The notes beneath the pieces were generated by a model. It was given only the letters and a program-made list of their open reading frames with translations, searched no databases and was not told where the DNA came from. 64,000 nt of DNA, from the NCBI GenBank assembly GCA_023231005.1, contig JALNWG010000005.1, positions 1-64,000 on the forward strand, given 5' to 3'. Made by a program: the position numbers and the translations under genes. This document shows, in pieces, positions 7,486-15,645 of the stretch; within the stretch, counting starts at the first letter, position 1, and the number at the start of each line of letters is the position of its first letter. Source of the stretch: Bacteroidales bacterium. GTDB taxonomy: Bacteria > Bacteroidota > Bacteroidia > Bacteroidales > FEN-979.

Positions 7486-8946
7486 ATGAAGAAAATAGTA
7501 CTTATCCTTTTATTAGTGACCCCTATTCTGCTCAACGCACAGAATTACATGAACATTTGTTCACCGGGTTCTACTTTTTACAAAAAGACCAATCAATCCA
7601 GTGTCAAAGCGTATAAGGTTACCTCTTTTGCACTACCAGGAAACAACGACACCATTTTTTATTCATTTGCCACCATTCACGATACTGGCACTGTTTGTCT
7701 TGACACAACAAGAGGCTCCATTTTTGGCCGAAAAATTTATCGGACCGCAGATGGCATGTTCTATTTTTTCAACAAGCTGAATGATACGGTTTATGTTAAC
7801 GGCAAAAGCAATTTGAATGATTCCTGGAGATTTTGCAAGCTCAATTCAGGCTCCTTTCTTGAAGCAACAGTAACTTCCATTGCTCCAGATTCCGTGATGG
7901 GCGTTCTTGATGATGTAAAATTAATCACGCTGCAAGCCAAAAGAATTGACGGAACTCCCATCGGGAATCCCTGGAACGGGAAATTTCTCAAGTTGAGTAA
8001 ACATTATGGACTTTCACGCACTTTCGACATGGTGAATTTACCATACGACACCACCTATTATACCATCGCAGGGAAAGACCATCCGGTGATCGGCATTCAG
8101 GAATTTAACTGGAAAAACATTTATGATTATTCCATCGGAGATGAATTCCACTATTCCGGATATAATAATTCATTTATCGGTCAGCCCAATACATCCTGGA
8201 AAGAGATCAATAAAGTACTTCAGAAGACGGTTTATGGGAATAACGATTCCGTAATGTATCGCATGGAACGTTGCAAGAGTATCGTCACAACGCCCGGCAA
8301 CACCCATACTTATACTCATGATACCGTGAATGTTAAATACAACTTTGTAACCTTAGGAGCCGATTCCGCTATCATGAGATTTCCCGATCAATTTAAACGT
8401 GAATTTATGTATGCTTCCCAGTATGATCGGTATATGAACGTGTACAATAATCGCCAAACAAAAAAAATCGGCGAAGACAAATACCGTTTCATCAATAATT
8501 GTTTTGAACTACCTTTAGGAAGTGTGATCACCAATAACGGATACAGCATCGGTCTTGGACAAACAGAATACTTCTTCAATTCATCCGACAACACCGAGTA
8601 CCATAAATTGGTCTATTTTAAGAAAGGGACAGAAACCTATGGAAACCCGGTAGGGACCGAATGTTCTCCGATCCTCACAGTTGATGAGCAACCGGCTTCA
8701 AAAACCCTTCAAGTACGTATTGTACCGAACCCTTTCAAAAATAACGCTGAGATTTTTGTCGATGGTTTGAATGTTAAAGACCCATCACAGTTCATTCTGT
8801 ATAATATCATCGGGCAAGAGGTATATCGTCAGCCAATCACTTCCAGCCCGATCTCATTTACAAAAGGTCAACTTCCATCGGGAATATACCTGTATCTTGT
8901 GAAGACTAATTCATCTTCTGTTTCGGGTAAACTCGTTATCGAATAA
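7486..8946 (+). CDS. Secreted protein with T9SS type A sorting domain
   Basis: A 486-residue protein with signal peptide MKKIVLILLLVTPILLNAQ. The body (20-400) has no domain I recognise and is rich in Tyr, Asn and Thr, with strand-like repeats. The last 75 residues form a type A sorting domain: VRIVPNPFKNNAEI, then LYNIIGQEVY, then LPSGIYLYLVKT and the terminal GKLVIE. This directs export through the outer membrane by the type IX system, with removal or attachment at the surface. It is followed by a bidirectional terminator. No catalytic motif is seen; an adhesin or surface-layer role is only a guess. Confidence 0.85.
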   Translation: MKKIVLILLLVTPILLNAQNYMNICSPGSTFYKKTNQSSVKAYKVTSFALPGNNDTIFYSFATIHDTGTVCLDTTRGSIFGRKIYRTADGMFYFFNKLNDTVYVNGKSNLNDSWRFCKLNSGSFLEATVTSIAPDSVMGVLDDVKLITLQAKRIDGTPIGNPWNGKFLKLSKHYGLSRTFDMVNLPYDTTYYTIAGKDHPVIGIQEFNWKNIYDYSIGDEFHYSGYNNSFIGQPNTSWKEINKVLQKTVYGNNDSVMYRMERCKSIVTTPGNTHTYTHDTVNVKYNFVTLGADSAIMRFPDQFKREFMYASQYDRYMNVYNNRQTKKIGEDKYRFINNCFELPLGSVITNNGYSIGLGQTEYFFNSSDNTEYHKLVYFKKGTETYGNPVGTECSPILTVDEQPASKTLQVRIVPNPFKNNAEIFVDGLNVKDPSQFILYNIIGQEVYRQPITSSPISFTKGQLPSGIYLYLVKTNSSSVSGKLVIE

Positions 8947-8969
8947 TTATTTTTTGAATTATCATCAGT

Positions 8970-9005
8970 AAAAGCCGGGATGGTTAGATCTACCTCCCGG
9001 CTTTT
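8970..9005. terminator. Bidirectional intrinsic terminator
   Basis: AAAAGCCGGGA pairs with TCCCGGCTTTT around a 14-base loop, with A and T runs on the two flanks. It separates the convergent T9SS cargo gene and hutI, and serves both. Confidence 0.85.
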
Positions 9006-10259
9006 TTATTCTTTGATCACTTTGCCATTCAAGATCACTGTTTCAACCTTATTATTGCCAAAGCTATAAGGCATAAATTCGTAAGAGGGTATCGGTACCG
9101 TGATAAACAAGTTGGCTTTTTTCCCACAACAGATGCTTCCATACTCTTCACTAAGGCCCATTGCATAAGCGCCATTGAGTGTTACAGCATGAATGGCTTC
9201 CTGGGGCAGCATTTGGTATTTGATGCAAGCCATTGATAAAATAAACTGCATGTTCCCTGAGGGAGCAGAACCCGGATTAAAATCACTGGCCAAAGCAACC
9301 GGAAGACCGGCATCAATCATTTTCCGAGCCGGAGCATATTCCATGCCCAGAAAAAATGCGGCTCCCGGCAGTATCGTTGGCATGGTCTCCGTTCCCTTCA
9401 AACATTGAATCTCGTCCTCCCCGGTATATTCCAGATGATCGACCGAAAGAGCATGGTATTTTACACCAACCTGAATCCCACCCGAATAATCCAACTCATT
9501 TGCGTGGATTTTAGGTCTTAAGCCAAATTTCATTCCGGCATTAAGCATCCGATCGGTATCCTCAACGGTAAAAAAACCACGATCGCAAAACACGTCAATA
9601 TAATCCGACAAATTTTCTGCCACTACCTGCGGTATCATCTCATTGATCACCAGGTCGACAAATTCCCGTTGCTTCCCTTTAAATTCTTCAGGAATGGCAT
9701 GAGCACCTAAAAATGTCGGAATAATGGTAAGCGGAGATAATGTTTGCAACTTTTTGATGACCCGGAGTATTTTCAATTCATCTTCCACTGATAATCCATA
9801 ACCACTTTTTATTTCTACGGCACCGGTACCCGACATTATGATTTCATTCAAACGGGTCATTGACTCCTTCACCAAACTTTCTTCTGAAGATTCATGAACC
9901 CGTTTGGCCGAATTTAAAATTCCTCCTCCTCTCCGGGCAATCTCTTCATAACTAAGACCTCTTATTTTATCAATATATTCAATTTCACGGCTCCCTGCGT
10001 AAACCAGATGCGTATGACTATCACAAAAACTGGGAAAAACCATCTTGCCGGTAGCATCAATAATTCTGATTTTAGCGTTTTTTTTATCATATTTATAGGG
10101 TTCACTCATACGTCCAAATTCCTTGATCCGGTCTCCTTCGATGAGAAGCCATGCATTTTTAATGGTCTTAAGATTTGCCATCTCTTTCCCAGCTACCTTC
10201 AGCCGTGGCTTTTCTTCTACCTGGATAAGCTCTTTAATGTTTTGAATCAGGATTGACAT
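9006..10259 (-). CDS. hutI: Imidazolonepropionase
   Basis: A 417-residue amidohydrolase that opens 4-imidazolone-5-propionate to N-formimino-L-glutamate, the third step of histidine degradation. Metal ligands and catalytic residues are visible: H82 and H84 (SFCDSHTHLVYAG), H252 (KIHANELD), H275 (SVDHLEYT) and D326 (ASDFNPGSAPSGN). The substrate-binding block IKSGYGL is at 150-156. The length is normal. Its product is the substrate of the FtcD fusion at 3429-5120, so both act in one pathway even though two unrelated plus-strand genes separate them. The start follows the homology block directly. Confidence 0.96.
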   Translation of the reverse strand: MSILIQNIKELIQVEEKPRLKVAGKEMANLKTIKNAWLLIEGDRIKEFGRMSEPYKYDKKNAKIRIIDATGKMVFPSFCDSHTHLVYAGSREIEYIDKIRGLSYEEIARRGGGILNSAKRVHESSEESLVKESMTRLNEIIMSGTGAVEIKSGYGLSVEDELKILRVIKKLQTLSPLTIIPTFLGAHAIPEEFKGKQREFVDLVINEMIPQVVAENLSDYIDVFCDRGFFTVEDTDRMLNAGMKFGLRPKIHANELDYSGGIQVGVKYHALSVDHLEYTGEDEIQCLKGTETMPTILPGAAFFLGMEYAPARKMIDAGLPVALASDFNPGSAPSGNMQFILSMACIKYQMLPQEAIHAVTLNGAYAMGLSEEYGSICCGKKANLFITVPIPSYEFMPYSFGNNKVETVILNGKVIKE

Positions 10260-10286
10260 AACGCAAATTTTTAGGAAAGAAAAAAA

Positions 10287-10703
10287 TTAATTTTGTTTGG
10301 TATAGAGAAGGTCGACCTCCCCCTTGTTGTTGATACAATCCATCAACCTGCTTTTCAACTTCCAGCAAGTCATTTGACGGAGTTCGATCTGACGCGACAA
10401 CTTATATGTCGACACCTGGGGATCGTGGCAAACCAAATAAAGAAGCCGAAATGCTTCAGTAATCGGAATATGACAACGGTGAAAAAGGGTGTTGGCAGTA
10501 ACGGATTCATCGTGTTTGCATCGGGTACACCTTCGTGAATAGGGCGTTTTTCCCTTACAGTAATTGGTGTTACCACAATTTTTACATTGATAGTCGTTCC
10601 CCCACTTTTCTTGAGCAAGGAATTTCAGGCAATCCTCCTCGGTGCTAAAATGTTCCGAGAATTCATTAATATTCATATTTTTAAATGAAACATTCATGAT
10701 CAA
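10287..10703 (-). CDS. IS1595-type transposase N-terminal zinc-ribbon protein, no DDE domain
   Basis: A 138-residue protein with a zinc ribbon (C40, C43, C59, C62; YQCKNCGN and RRCTRCK) followed by a helical HTH-like stretch (PITEAFRLLYLV, STYKLSRQI). This is the organisation of the first third of IS1595/ISXO2-like transposases. The DDE catalytic domain (usually another 150-200 residues) is absent and the frame ends with a normal stop. I see no terminal inverted repeats around it. It may be an IS remnant or a domesticated DNA-binding protein. Starts at residues 3 or 10 are also possible. Confidence 0.65.
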   Translation of the reverse strand: MIMNVSFKNMNINEFSEHFSTEEDCLKFLAQEKWGNDYQCKNCGNTNYCKGKTPYSRRCTRCKHDESVTANTLFHRCHIPITEAFRLLYLVCHDPQVSTYKLSRQIELRQMTCWKLKSRLMDCINNKGEVDLLYTKQN

Positions 10704-10769
10704 ATAGTAATCTTATGCAAAAATAGAAATATTTAGTGATACTTATGCGATTCATATTATTTATTAATT

Positions 10770-10777
10770 TACCTTTG
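10770..10777 (+). promoter_or_regulatory. Bacteroidota -7 box for the thioredoxin lipoprotein gene
   Basis: TACCTTTG matches TAnnTTTG and ends 18 bases before the ATG at 10796. The -33 region is only weakly similar to consensus. Confidence 0.35.
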
Positions 10778-10795
10778 TAGGGTAATAATTCAGAG

Positions 10796-11263
10796 ATGAT
10801 GAAAAGAGCAACATTTCTCCTTGTGTTCATGGCAGCAGCAGCCTTCAATGCCTGTAGCGGTGGCAACAATCCCAACTCAGATCCAAATAAAACCACGGAA
10901 GGTCAAGTTGTACAACTTACAGCGACCACTTTTAAGCAGCTAATTTGGGATTATTCAAAAAGCCCCAATGAATGGATTTTCATGGGCAATCAGCCTTGTA
11001 TCATTGATTTCTATGCCGATTGGTGCCGTCCATGTAAAATGGTAGCTCCCATTATGGTGGAATTATCGAATGAATACAAAGGGAAAGTGAGAATTTACAA
11101 AGTCAATACCGATGAACAAAGGGAGCTCGCAAAACTATTCAACATCAATTCCATTCCTGCTGTACTTTTCGTCCCGAAAACCGGCAAACCTCAAATGTCG
11201 GTTGGTGCTATGCAAAAAACCGCATATTTAGATATGATTAAAAATGTTCTCAAGATAAATTAA
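10796..11263 (+). CDS. Thioredoxin-fold lipoprotein with CRPC active site
   Basis: A 155-residue protein with a signal peptide ending in FNAC (C20), indicating a lipid anchor, followed by a thioredoxin domain (about 40-153). The redox motif is YADWCRPCKMVAP with C77 and C80, and the cis-proline region is INSIPAVLF. Arg replaces the Gly of the standard CGPC, which may shift redox potential. It should act as an envelope-side disulfide reductase or oxidoreductase; the partner is unknown. The WbqC-like gene begins one base after its stop, so the two are translationally linked. Confidence 0.9.
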   Translation: MMKRATFLLVFMAAAAFNACSGGNNPNSDPNKTTEGQVVQLTATTFKQLIWDYSKSPNEWIFMGNQPCIIDFYADWCRPCKMVAPIMVELSNEYKGKVRIYKVNTDEQRELAKLFNINSIPAVLFVPKTGKPQMSVGAMQKTAYLDMIKNVLKIN

Positions 11264-11264
11264 A

Positions 11265-11948
11265 TTGATTCTTCCTACTGCATACTTACCTCCTACTGCT
11301 TACCTGGCAGAAATTTTTCAGGAAGATGGATGTGAAGTGGAGGCATGCGAAACCTATAAAAAGCAAACTTGCCGGAATCATTGTGATATTTATGGTCCAA
11401 ATGGGTTGCAAACCCTCAGGATTCCAGTAATCAAAACATCTGGAAACCATACCCTCACTAAAGATATCCGGATCTCCTATCGCCAACCATGGCAACTGAA
11501 CCATTGGCGATCGATTGAAACAGCTTACAACAACGCTCCTTTTTTTATTTATTATAAGGATTTTTTTGAACCCTTTTTCCGAAAAGAAACGGGATTTCTA
11601 TTGGATTTCAATACACAAATCCTCATGGACATTTTGCAATTGCTAAAATCAACATGCATGGTCACCCGAACCCAGGAATTCAATCGAGGAAATCACCCTG
11701 AGCAGCGAGAGGCCTTTGTTTCAAAAAAGAGAAATTTTCCACATCCCTCATACCTGCAACCTTTCACTTCCAGTCATGGATTCATTGATAATCTGAGTAT
11801 TATCGATACCTTATTCAATCTTGGGCCTGACACTCCTGAATATTTGAATCGATTTTTCACCAACCCGCCCCAAAAAATTAATGGTTGTAGCTTGGGGTGT
11901 AGTGAATGCCGCATTAATGAACAGCTTACGAACTTCAAAAATCATTAA
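11265..11948 (+). CDS. WbqC-like family protein, TTG start
   Basis: A 227-residue protein that opens with ILPTAYLPPTAYLAEI, the hallmark N-terminus of the WbqC-like family. It includes the block ISYRQPWQLNHWRSIETAYNN typical of the family. The reaction is unknown; members occur in polysaccharide clusters and in Bacteroidota core genomes. The only start that keeps the conserved N-terminus is TTG at 11265, one base after the thioredoxin stop. The next gene begins three bases after its stop, so the thioredoxin, WbqC and NlpC/P60 genes form a tight operon. Confidence 0.8.
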   Translation: MILPTAYLPPTAYLAEIFQEDGCEVEACETYKKQTCRNHCDIYGPNGLQTLRIPVIKTSGNHTLTKDIRISYRQPWQLNHWRSIETAYNNAPFFIYYKDFFEPFFRKETGFLLDFNTQILMDILQLLKSTCMVTRTQEFNRGNHPEQREAFVSKKRNFPHPSYLQPFTSSHGFIDNLSIIDTLFNLGPDTPEYLNRFFTNPPQKINGCSLGCSECRINEQLTNFKNH

Positions 11949-11951
11949 AAC

Positions 11952-12761
11952 ATGGAATTTGGTATTTGTTTACATAGCATTATTCCGGTAAGGTTTGAGC
12001 CGAACCACACATCCGAAATGGTCACTCAAATTTTATTTGGAGAGCTTTATCGGGTTATAGGCAAGGAAAATGGATGGTGCCGTGTACAACTTGCTTACGA
12101 TGACTGTGAAGGATGGATTCATCCTTTACAGTTAAATCTGCTTACGGCACCAGAATTTCTTCGATTATATGATTCGGAGAGTGCAGTAACTTTCGATCTG
12201 GTGCAACTCATTTCAAATGAAACACGACACACCATGATCCCCGTTTTGATTGGAAGCTCACTCCCGGATATTAAGGAACAACATTTCACCATAAATCAGG
12301 AGACATTTTTATATGAGGGTGTCGTTTCTGATACCATGTCGCTCGAACATGCGAACGCTCCTCAGGAAATTATCAGGATACGCCAATCGATTGTAAAAGA
12401 TGCTATGATATATCTCAATGCTCCCTATTTATGGGGTGGACGATCCCCTTTTGGAATAGACTGTTCAGGTTTTGTTCAAATGGCATATAAACTACGAAAA
12501 ATCAAATTGCTACGCAATGCAAGCCAACAGGCTACTCAGGGTGAGGTAGTTAGTTTACTTGCTGAGTCAGGGCCTTGTGATCTTGCTTTTTTTGATGATG
12601 AAGAAGGGAATATCACCCATGTTGGATTATTAATTGATCGAAGCCATATTATCCATTGCTCCGGGAAAGTCCGTATTGATCCGCTTGATCATGAGGGAAT
12701 TTTCAATGAAGAAAAACAACAATATTCCCACAAACTCAGGCTGATTAAACGAATAATCTAA
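11952..12761 (+). CDS. NlpC/P60 cell-wall endopeptidase with SH3-like domain
   Basis: A 269-residue protein with a bacterial SH3-type region (about 5-65: AVIG-like LYRVIGKENGWCRVQ) and a C40 peptidase domain (about 145-265). The catalytic triad is C171 (FGIDCSGFVQ), H223 (ITHVGLLI) and H235 (IIHCSGKV). Such enzymes cut gamma-D-glutamyl-diamino acid bonds of peptidoglycan stem peptides, often in recycling. No signal peptide is visible, so action may be cytosolic, as with YkfC-type enzymes. It ends the three-gene operon and converges with the barrel protein gene one base beyond its stop. Confidence 0.9.
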   Translation: MEFGICLHSIIPVRFEPNHTSEMVTQILFGELYRVIGKENGWCRVQLAYDDCEGWIHPLQLNLLTAPEFLRLYDSESAVTFDLVQLISNETRHTMIPVLIGSSLPDIKEQHFTINQETFLYEGVVSDTMSLEHANAPQEIIRIRQSIVKDAMIYLNAPYLWGGRSPFGIDCSGFVQMAYKLRKIKLLRNASQQATQGEVVSLLAESGPCDLAFFDDEEGNITHVGLLIDRSHIIHCSGKVRIDPLDHEGIFNEEKQQYSHKLRLIKRII

Positions 12762-12762
12762 A

Positions 12763-13458
12763 TCAATTTTCGCTTTCCTGCTTTACCTTTTTAATGATCT
12801 TAGGTTGGTTAAAAACCCATGTAAGCCGAACGCTGATTACATTGTTATACTGGTAACGGGTTTCGGGTTGCCGCGGATAAACCAATGGATTATCTACAAC
12901 AACCGTCCGGTTGCTTACCATCGAATACTGGTATCTGACATTGGCCCAGAGCTTACTCCATATTCGGATCTGTAAATCTGCAATAACGGAAAAATCGTTG
13001 TTCGACAGCGGGGTTTGATATTGAAACAAAGTATCATAGAAACTGTTCGAGGTTTCTTTGTAGTTGATCAATCGGCCATAGGAGAATCCAACACCACCAG
13101 AAATCAGCTTTTTGTCAGTGAAATGAATTAATACCGGAACTTCAGCATAATCCTGAACAAGCCGGTATGTATAAGAAATGGTTGAATCCGATGATCCCTT
13201 ATGATAACTGCCTTTTTGGCTGTATAACAATTCCATGCTGACTGACCAGTTGTTGTTTTTACCAAAAGGAATGATGATCATTGGACCTACATTCAATCCG
13301 AATTTATGGTACCCAAAGAAATCATCACCATCTACCTGGGTCAGGTTCACCCCTGCTGAAATAGCCCCAAGAATTCGTTGACCCTGAGTTTGTTGCGAAC
13401 ACAAAAAGCCAAAAGTAAAAAAGAGAAGAAGCAGGGGAAATCGTTTATAAACCATCAC
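12763..13458 (-). CDS. Outer-membrane beta-barrel protein (PorT/OMP_b-brl_2-like)
   Basis: A 231-residue protein with a signal peptide (about 1-26, ending TQGQ). Amphipathic strands follow, beginning GAISAGVNLTQVDGDDFFGYHKFGL, which is the typical opening of the Bacteroidota porT-family outer-membrane barrel. Residues GVGFSYGRLI and VRYQYSMVSN are further barrel strands. The last 15 residues are charged (KIIKKVKQESEN), so the barrel does not end in the usual aromatic residue. No specific role can be assigned. It follows tex by 42 bases on the same strand. Confidence 0.75.
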   Translation of the reverse strand: MMVYKRFPLLLLFFTFGFLCSQQTQGQRILGAISAGVNLTQVDGDDFFGYHKFGLNVGPMIIIPFGKNNNWSVSMELLYSQKGSYHKGSSDSTISYTYRLVQDYAEVPVLIHFTDKKLISGGVGFSYGRLINYKETSNSFYDTLFQYQTPLSNNDFSVIADLQIRIWSKLWANVRYQYSMVSNRTVVVDNPLVYPRQPETRYQYNNVISVRLTWVFNQPKIIKKVKQESEN

Positions 13459-13500
13459 CTTTTCATTATTTATTTAATAAAATACAAACGTTCAATCCCG

Positions 13501-15645
13501 TTACTTAGTATTTTGTCCCTTCATCGTAAGTTGGATACGTTTCCTTTCGATATCAATATCAAGAATTTCGACACACACTTTTTGATTAAGTTTCACAATC
13601 TCATTCGGATCCTTAATAAAACGATCCGCCATCTGACTTACATGAACCAACCCATCCTGGTGTACGCCAAGATCAACAAATACACCAAAATTCGTAATAT
13701 TGGTAATAATGCCCTGCAATTTCATTCCTTTTCTGAGATCATGGATCGTGTGGATATTTTTATCAAATTCGAATATTTCAAATTGCTGGCGGGGATCCCG
13801 TCCGGGTTTTGCCAGCTCAGAAAAAATATCCTGTAAGGTAGGAAGGCCAATTTTATCGTTGATAAAGTCTTCCAGATTCAATTTATTCCTGAGTTCTGCA
13901 CGTGTCATCAAGTCATCAACTTTACAATGCAATTTTTCTGCCATAAGTCCAACTACAGGATATGATTCGGGGTGAACGGCGCTTCGGTCAAGGGGATTTT
14001 TTGCATCACGGATCCTAAGAAAACCTGCCGCTTGTTCAAACGCTTTTTCTCCAAACCGGGTCACTTTCATAAATTCCTTACGTGAAGCAAAGGGGCCTTT
14101 TTCATTGCGATAGGCAATAATATTTTTGGCAAGAACCGGTCCCAGGCCGGAAACGCAGGTCAGTAGTTCTTCACTGGCGGTGTTCACCTCCACTCCAACA
14201 TTATTCACACAGCTCACCACAGTATCTTCCAGGCTTTTTTGCAAGGCATTCTGATTCACATCATGCTGATACTGCCCGACTCCGATTGCTTTAGGTTCAA
14301 TTTTCACCAACTCAGCTAAGGGATCCATTAATCGTCGGCCAATGGAAACAGCTCCTCTTACAGTCACATCATAATCAGGAAACTCTTTGCGAGCCGTATC
14401 GGAAGCAGAATAGACAGATGCTCCATTTTCATTTACGACCAGAGCAATCAGGTCACGATCGAATTGGATTGAACGGATCAATCGCTCGGTTTCACGTCCA
14501 GCCGTCCCGTTTCCGATGGCAATGGCTTCAATTTTATAAGCATTGACAAGGCTTTTTATCTTATGGATGGATTCTTTCACCTCATTTTGTGGAGGATGGG
14601 GATAGATCGTCTCGTTATGTATCAGTTTCCCCTGGCGATCCAGACAAACAAGTTTGCAACCTGTACGGAATCCGGGATCCAGAGCCAGCACATTTTTCTG
14701 CCCAAGAGGAGGGGCGAGTAAAAGCTGACGGAGGTTTTCAGTGAATACACGAATGGCTTCAACATCGGCTTTTTCTTTGGCCCATTGTCGCATTTCCGTT
14801 TCCATTGAAGGGAATAGCAACCTTTTACAGCTATCGCCGATGGCAGTTTTAACCAAGTTGGAAGATGAATTGTTTCCCCGGATAAAAATCTTCTCCAGGA
14901 TTTCATTGGCAATTTCAGCTTCTACATTGATGGCAAGTTTAAGATATCCTTCATTTTCTCCCCGAAACATCGCCAATAACCGGTGTGATGGGGCACGGTT
15001 TAGAGGTTCATGATAGTCAAAGTACATTTCATACTTTGCTCCCTCCTCCGATTTCCCTTTTACAACATTAGTAATAACTTGTGATTGTTTTTGAAAGAGA
15101 GAACGGATCCGCTTTCGTGCAAAGCTGTCCTCATTGATCGTTTCCGCTATAATGTCACAAGCACCCTGAAGCGCTTCTTCCACGTTATTCACCCCTTTAT
15201 CTGAATCTATAAAAGATTCGGCCCGATGTTCAATATCATTATAACGTTGTGAAAAAATCAAAACGGCTAAGGGATCCAATCCTTTTTCACGTGCCATACT
15301 GGCCCGCGTTTTTCTTTTCGGTTTAAATGGGAGATAAATATCTTCCAGTTCAGCCATGGTCATTGCTCCCATTACAGCCTGTTGAAGTTCAGGAGTCAGT
15401 TTTTCCTGTTCAGTAAGCGACTTTATAATAGCCATTCTTCTGGCATCCAACTCTTTAAGTTGCAATAACCGGTCACGAACCCGGGCAATCATTACTTCAT
15501 CCATCGAACCCGTCATCTCCTTGCGATACCGGGCCAAGAAAGGGATGGTTGCACCACGCTCTAATAAATTAATGGTATTCTGAACAAATCTGACAGCAAG
15601 ATTCAATTCGGCAGCAAGAATATCAGCATATTTTTCGTTAATCAT
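13501..15645 (-). CDS. tex: Tex-family RNA-binding transcription accessory protein
   Basis: A 714-residue Tex protein. The N-terminal helical domain carries NLLERGATIPFLARYRKEMTG. A YqgF-like RNase-fold domain lies at about 325-460 (LALDPGFRTGCKLV). Helix-hairpin-helix repeats follow (LLTCVSGLGPVLAKNI, then a second copy), and a C-terminal S1 domain begins about 640 (GIITNITNFGVFVDLGVHQ). Length and order are normal. Tex binds nucleic acid and influences transcription; the exact cellular role remains unclear. Its ATG overlaps the stop of the upstream T9SS cargo gene by four bases, indicating translational coupling. Confidence 0.96.
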   Translation of the reverse strand: MINEKYADILAAELNLAVRFVQNTINLLERGATIPFLARYRKEMTGSMDEVMIARVRDRLLQLKELDARRMAIIKSLTEQEKLTPELQQAVMGAMTMAELEDIYLPFKPKRKTRASMAREKGLDPLAVLIFSQRYNDIEHRAESFIDSDKGVNNVEEALQGACDIIAETINEDSFARKRIRSLFQKQSQVITNVVKGKSEEGAKYEMYFDYHEPLNRAPSHRLLAMFRGENEGYLKLAINVEAEIANEILEKIFIRGNNSSSNLVKTAIGDSCKRLLFPSMETEMRQWAKEKADVEAIRVFTENLRQLLLAPPLGQKNVLALDPGFRTGCKLVCLDRQGKLIHNETIYPHPPQNEVKESIHKIKSLVNAYKIEAIAIGNGTAGRETERLIRSIQFDRDLIALVVNENGASVYSASDTARKEFPDYDVTVRGAVSIGRRLMDPLAELVKIEPKAIGVGQYQHDVNQNALQKSLEDTVVSCVNNVGVEVNTASEELLTCVSGLGPVLAKNIIAYRNEKGPFASRKEFMKVTRFGEKAFEQAAGFLRIRDAKNPLDRSAVHPESYPVVGLMAEKLHCKVDDLMTRAELRNKLNLEDFINDKIGLPTLQDIFSELAKPGRDPRQQFEIFEFDKNIHTIHDLRKGMKLQGIITNITNFGVFVDLGVHQDGLVHVSQMADRFIKDPNEIVKLNQKVCVEILDIDIERKRIQLTMKGQNTK

